From: Chromatiaceae bacterium
Lineage (GTDB): Bacteria; Pseudomonadota; Gammaproteobacteria; Chromatiales; Chromatiaceae
Direction of reading: 5' to 3'
DNA: 64,000 bases
NCBI GenBank assembly: GCA_024235175.1
Contig: JACKMX010000008.1
Coordinates: forward strand, 124,001 to 188,000
Part shown: positions 60,246 to 64,000 of the stretch, in pieces
Layout: each line of letters opens with the position of its first letter
How positions within the stretch are numbered: position 1 is the first letter of the stretch
Notes under the pieces: model-generated
What the model was told of the DNA's origin: nothing
Databases searched by the model: none
What the model saw: only the letters and a program-made list of their open reading frames with translations
Made by a program: the position numbers and the translations under genes

Positions 60246-61319
60246 ATGGCTTTTTTCACGAAACGCTATCATCCGCCGGGAACCTCACCGGGTACACTGA
60301 TTGAGGCTCCCGCATCCGAGGCGTCGCCGCTTCGGCTTCAGTTGATTGACTATGACGAGTCAGGAATCACGATTAGGGATAACGTGAAAGTCGCTGATTG
60401 CACTCCCTTTTTGAAAAAGGATTCTGTAACCTGGCTGCATGTGCGGGGGCGGCCCACCGAAGCCGGGATGCGCGAGCTTGGGGCTGCGTTCTGTCTGCAC
60501 TCGCTGGCATTGGAGGATGTACTCAACACCGGCCAGCGGCCGAAGGTTGAGCCTTTTGACGACCAGCTGTTTCTTGTCATGTGTATGCCGGAGGTGGCAT
60601 CGGGTCTGGTCCTGGTTGAGCAGGTGAGCTTTTTTCTCGGTAACAACTTTGTTATCAGTTTTTGTGAAGGCGGATTTGCATCGTTTCAGGAGATTGTCAA
60701 GCGGCTTAACGAGACGGGAAGTCGCCTGCGTTCCCGTGGGGCCGATTTTCTATTGTACAGCCTGCTCGATATGGTGATAGACCAGGGATTTCCGGTGCTG
60801 GAGAGTTTTGGTATGGAACTGGAGGAGCTGGAAGAGCAGATTCTCACATCTGCCACCGACGATACGCTGGAAAAAATTCACACCGTCAAGCGGGAACTAA
60901 TTCTGTTGCGGCGGATGTTATGGCCACAGCGGGAGGTGATCAATCAGCTGCTGCGGGGGGATGAGGCTCTGGTGCGGGAAGATACGCTGATCTACCTCCG
61001 TGACTGCTACGATCACACGATTCAGGTCATGGATCTGTTGGAGACCTATCGCGATATGACCGCAAGCATGCTCGATATCCATCTCTCCAGCGTCAATAAC
61101 CATACCAATCAGGTCATGCGATTGCTGACCGTAATCGCTACCATCTTTATTCCACTCACGTTTATCGTCGGTATCTACGGCATGAACTTCGACCGGAATG
61201 CGGGTCCATGGAACATGCCGGAACTTGGCTGGCCCTATGGTTATCTTCTGGTTTGGTTGACGATGATTGCAGTCGCGGTATTTATGCTGCTGTTTTTTCG
61301 CCGTAGGAAGTGGATCTGA
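60246..61319 (+). CDS. corA: CorA-family magnesium/cobalt transporter
   Basis: The 357-residue CorA has a cytoplasmic funnel domain (about residues 1-290) with a long stalk helix, and two C-terminal membrane helices with the signature YGMNF (GMN selectivity loop) between them. The first helix (LLTVIATIFIPLTFIVGIYGMNF) and the second helix ending in RRRKWI are typical. CorA pentamers let Mg2+ in. The P-type ATPase begins 18 bases later and may be co-transcribed. Confidence 0.94.
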   Translation: MAFFTKRYHPPGTSPGTLIEAPASEASPLRLQLIDYDESGITIRDNVKVADCTPFLKKDSVTWLHVRGRPTEAGMRELGAAFCLHSLALEDVLNTGQRPKVEPFDDQLFLVMCMPEVASGLVLVEQVSFFLGNNFVISFCEGGFASFQEIVKRLNETGSRLRSRGADFLLYSLLDMVIDQGFPVLESFGMELEELEEQILTSATDDTLEKIHTVKRELILLRRMLWPQREVINQLLRGDEALVREDTLIYLRDCYDHTIQVMDLLETYRDMTASMLDIHLSSVNNHTNQVMRLLTVIATIFIPLTFIVGIYGMNFDRNAGPWNMPELGWPYGYLLVWLTMIAVAVFMLLFFRRRKWI

Positions 61320-61336
61320 ACCAGTACTAGTGCAAA

Positions 61337-64000
61337 ATGGCAACCAGGCATCATAGACGGAGTTCACGGGTTTTTGACGCGCGGGGGCGAACCAGGGAAG
61401 AGTTGTTCCGGACGCTCGGTACAAGCGAACTTGGGCTCAGCCAGTCTGAAATACCCGCCAGACAACAGCGATACGGCTTGAACCAGATCAGCTTCCACCG
61501 TGCCCACTCCCCCTGGTGGATGCTGCTGCAGGAGTTCATCGCGCTCTTTCCGTTGCTGCTGCTGGGCGCGGCCGCTCTCTCTTTTCTGGCCGATTATCTG
61601 AGTCCGGGCGAGGGGTACGATCTGATCGGCGCCGCGCTGCTGGGCGTGGTCACGTTGAACGCGGCGGTCTCGTTCATGCAGAACTATAAGGTCGAGAAGC
61701 TGATGCTCTCCTTTCTCGATTACATTCCCAAGGAGGTGGCGCTGCTGCGCGACGGAAAACAGCAGCTGACAGACGCGAAAGAGGTGGTGCCGGGGGATAT
61801 ACTGTCGGTTCAGGAGGGGGATAAAATTCCCGTGGATGGAGTGCTGTTGCAGGCGCATCAACTGCTTGTGGATGAGTCTGTTCTCAGCGGCGAATCGGAA
61901 CCGCTGAACAAGTCAGCGCTAAATGACGGGGCTGTTAACGAGGAGAATACTGTCAGCTCGGGGGCTACGGTACTGAAGGGCAGCGCAACTCTTCTCGCCA
62001 CCCGGACCGGCCGGGATACCAAAATCGGCTCCATCTCAGAACTATCCCGTGATGTCAGTCAGGATCTGACGCCGATGCAGAAGGAGTTGTCCTATTTTGT
62101 GCGGCGCATAACCTGGTTGGCGCTGGGTATAGGGCTGTCTTTTTTTATCATTGGCTTCTTCATCGGTAACCCATTCTGGACCAATCTGATCTTTGCCATC
62201 GGCATTATCGTTGCCAATGTTCCTGAAGGGCTGCTGCCCACGGTCACCCTGGCCCTGACCCAGTCTTCGGTGCGCATGGGCAAGCGCAGCGCACTGGTAA
62301 AACATATTCTTTCCGTGGAGACGCTGGGCTCCACCACAGTGATCTGTACCGACAAGACCGGTACGCTGACGCGCAACAAGCTGCATGTCGAGACCCTCTA
62401 TCTGAATTTCAAAGAGATCAACCAGCGCAACCGCACTGACTATGATTCACTTCCTGCGGCGCGTGAGGCCAGTGAGATAATGGCACTGTGTAATGATGTA
62501 ATTGCCACCAGCGACAACCATAATGGCCAGAAAGGTTTTCACGGCGATCCGACCGAAGTGGCACTTGCCGATTTTGTCGAAGCCCATGGTGGCTATGGCA
62601 GGATCCGCGATCAGTTCGAGTTGTTGCACAGTCGTCCCTTCGATGCAGATCTCAAATATATGAGTGCCACTTACCGCACTGCAGATGGCGCACTGTATAT
62701 GACGGTTAAAGGTGCACCCGACGTGATTATCGATCGTTGTGACCGGCTGCACGGTGAAGAGTCATTTCGCACACTGACCAGCCAGGAGAAGGAACAGCTT
62801 GCGCAGCAGGCCAGTCACTACGCCGCCCAGGGATTGCGCGTGCTGGCACTGGCCAGCAGTCTGGTGCAAAAACCGGAGGCGGAACCGCAGGCCATGACGT
62901 TCGTTGGGCTTGTGGCGATGGTCGATCCACCCAGACCTGAGGTGCCTGCCGCAGTGGCTGCCTGCCATAGTGCCGGAATCCGTATTGTGGTCATGAGCGG
63001 CGACAAAGCGGAGACGGTTGCCTACATCGCCCGCAAACTCGACATAGTGCAGGATCCCAGAGTAGTGGAGGGCGATCAGTTGGCGGCGATGAACGCGCCC
63101 AGGTTGGAGGAGGTATTGCGGGATGAGCAAGTTGTGTTTGCCCGTATTGCCCCGGAACAGAAGCTGACCATAGTCGAGGGGTTCAAGGCGCTGGGGGAGG
63201 TCGTGGCGGTGACCGGTGACGGGGTCAACGATGCACCGGCGCTCAAACGCGCCGATATAGGTATCGCCATGGGTCAACGGGGTACTGATGTTGCCAAGGA
63301 GGCTTCGGATATCATTCTGCTGGACGACAATTTTGCCACTATTGTCAAGGCTGTGGAGGAGGGACGGGCGGTCTACGACAACATCAAGAAATTCATCACC
63401 TACATCCTCACCAGCAACGTACCCGAGATACTGCCGTTTATCGCCTATGTGCTGCTGCCGATTCCGCTGCCGATCACGGTGGTGCAGATCCTGGCCATCG
63501 ATCTGATTACCGATATACTGCCCGCCATAGGTCTGGGCAACGAACCGCCCGAATCGGACATCATGCAGCGCCCGCCGCGGAAGCGGGGTGAACGGCTGGT
63601 AAGCTACCACACCTTTATCCGCAGCTATGGCCTGATTGGACCGGTTGAGGCGCTGTTGTCGTTCCTGGTGTTTTTCTGGGTTCTGGAGAGCGGCGGCTGG
63701 CACTGGGCTGAACCGCTCTCCAGCAACACGATCCTGTATGGCCAGGCGACCGGCGCCTTTCTGGCGACCATTATTTTTTGTCAGATCGGCAACGTCATGG
63801 CCTGCCGTACCAACCGGCAGAGCGCTGCCAGTTATCTTTTGCGTTTCAATCCCTGGATCTGGTCCGGAGTTGCGGTAGAGATGCTGTTCATACTGATGAT
63901 CATTTATATACCGCTGTTCCACGGCTTCTTCTCCACCGCCGGATTACCCTTATGGGTGTGGAGCGGCATCCTGTTTGCGCCATGGATAATCTTTGCCATA
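61337..64000 (+). CDS. P-type cation ATPase of the Na,K-ATPase-like (P2C) class, 3' end outside window
   Basis: At least 888 codons are open to the window edge. Features are the TM4 motif NVPEGLLP (Pro 296-Glu 297), phosphorylation site Asp 339 in CTDKTGTLT, hinge TGDGVND (Asp 628, Asp 632), and TM5-6 text TSNVPEILPF then LAIDLITDILPAIGLG and ESDIMQRPPR. VPEGLL and the TM6 ITD..PAI..G run followed by ESDIM.R.PR are like Na,K- and H,K-ATPase alpha chains rather than SERCA. ATG 61337 is the first start after an in-frame TAG, with no clear ribosome-binding site. Transported ions are unknown. Confidence 0.9.
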   Translation, partial: MATRHHRRSSRVFDARGRTREELFRTLGTSELGLSQSEIPARQQRYGLNQISFHRAHSPWWMLLQEFIALFPLLLLGAAALSFLADYLSPGEGYDLIGAALLGVVTLNAAVSFMQNYKVEKLMLSFLDYIPKEVALLRDGKQQLTDAKEVVPGDILSVQEGDKIPVDGVLLQAHQLLVDESVLSGESEPLNKSALNDGAVNEENTVSSGATVLKGSATLLATRTGRDTKIGSISELSRDVSQDLTPMQKELSYFVRRITWLALGIGLSFFIIGFFIGNPFWTNLIFAIGIIVANVPEGLLPTVTLALTQSSVRMGKRSALVKHILSVETLGSTTVICTDKTGTLTRNKLHVETLYLNFKEINQRNRTDYDSLPAAREASEIMALCNDVIATSDNHNGQKGFHGDPTEVALADFVEAHGGYGRIRDQFELLHSRPFDADLKYMSATYRTADGALYMTVKGAPDVIIDRCDRLHGEESFRTLTSQEKEQLAQQASHYAAQGLRVLALASSLVQKPEAEPQAMTFVGLVAMVDPPRPEVPAAVAACHSAGIRIVVMSGDKAETVAYIARKLDIVQDPRVVEGDQLAAMNAPRLEEVLRDEQVVFARIAPEQKLTIVEGFKALGEVVAVTGDGVNDAPALKRADIGIAMGQRGTDVAKEASDIILLDDNFATIVKAVEEGRAVYDNIKKFITYILTSNVPEILPFIAYVLLPIPLPITVVQILAIDLITDILPAIGLGNEPPESDIMQRPPRKRGERLVSYHTFIRSYGLIGPVEALLSFLVFFWVLESGGWHWAEPLSSNTILYGQATGAFLATIIFCQIGNVMACRTNRQSAASYLLRFNPWIWSGVAVEMLFILMIIYIPLFHGFFSTAGLPLWVWSGILFAPWIIFAI

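Noticed and set aside
1..64000. CRISPR arrays, rRNA genes, prophage or insertion-sequence genes
   Set aside because: No regularly spaced repeats, rRNA-like sequence, transposase or phage structural proteins were seen in any part of the window.

Overview
The window reads as chromosomal DNA of a gammaproteobacterium. The housekeeping order is typical of that class: yciI-yciB, rnm(yciV)-yciO, scpA-scpB-rluB, cspD/clpS-clpA, infA-bpt-aat, trxB/ftsK-lolA-rarA-serS, xerD, yajQ, dsbC and mutS. A periplasmic nitrate reductase operon, a PEP-CTERM surface protein and a type I polyketide operon suggest a free-living or symbiotic environmental bacterium able to respire nitrate. A relative of the sulfur-oxidising Chromatiales/Sedimenticola group is my guess; nothing in the window proves it.

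Layout. (1) 1-3.6 kb: tail of napG, then napH, napB and napC (electron transfer to nitrate reductase NapA), a terminator, and moaA for the molybdenum cofactor NapA needs. (2) 3.6-5.3 kb, minus strand: an unknown 254-residue gene, yciB and yciI. (3) 5.6-11.6 kb, plus strand: rnm, yciO, a site-2 protease, trpS, scpA, scpB and rluB, closely packed. (4) 11.7-18.2 kb: cspD, clpS, clpA, infA, bpt, aat and trxB, including the adaptor, unfoldase and two aminoacyl transferases of the bacterial N-degron pathway. (5) 18.3-24.9 kb: ftsK, lolA, rarA, crcB, a DUF190 gene and serS. (6) 24.9-33.4 kb: a DUF3549-like gene, ycgN, xerD, yajQ, dsbC, a PP2C phosphatase overlapping an FHA gene, and mutS. (7) 33.6-40.7 kb: a Crp-like regulator and a CHASE2 adenylate cyclase, divergent from a FecR-TPR-beta-barrel protein, then a small membrane-protein gene. 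(8) 41.2-53.1 kb: the most unusual block. It holds a single-module type I PKS (KS-AT-DH-degenerate ER-KR-ACP), a stand-alone alpha-oxoamine synthase, an RND/MMPL exporter, a LolA-like periplasmic protein and an outer-membrane barrel. (9) 53.1-58.1 kb, minus strand: a lone cyclic-nucleotide-binding domain, a secreted caspase-like (DUF6345-type) protein, a PEP-CTERM protein and a stand-alone GHKL ATPase. (10) 58.6-64 kb: cspA, an unknown gene, corA and a P-type ATPase of the Na,K-ATPase-like (P2C) class that runs off the window.

How block 8 may work (inference). The PKS builds an acyl chain on its own ACP. There is no thioesterase, so the PLP enzyme could release the chain by decarboxylative condensation with an amino acid, giving a long-chain alpha-aminoketone. 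The RND pump, the periplasmic LolA-like carrier and the barrel, which are joined by overlapping genes, could then move this lipid to the outer membrane. I recognise no described cluster with exactly this content.

Three intergenic repeat families are visible: a large perfect hairpin (20.66 kb) with degenerate relatives, a GGGCCNA heptad inverted repeat, and a tail of about 60 bases found on both sides of the PKS region. I saw no tRNA, rRNA, CRISPR array or insertion sequence.
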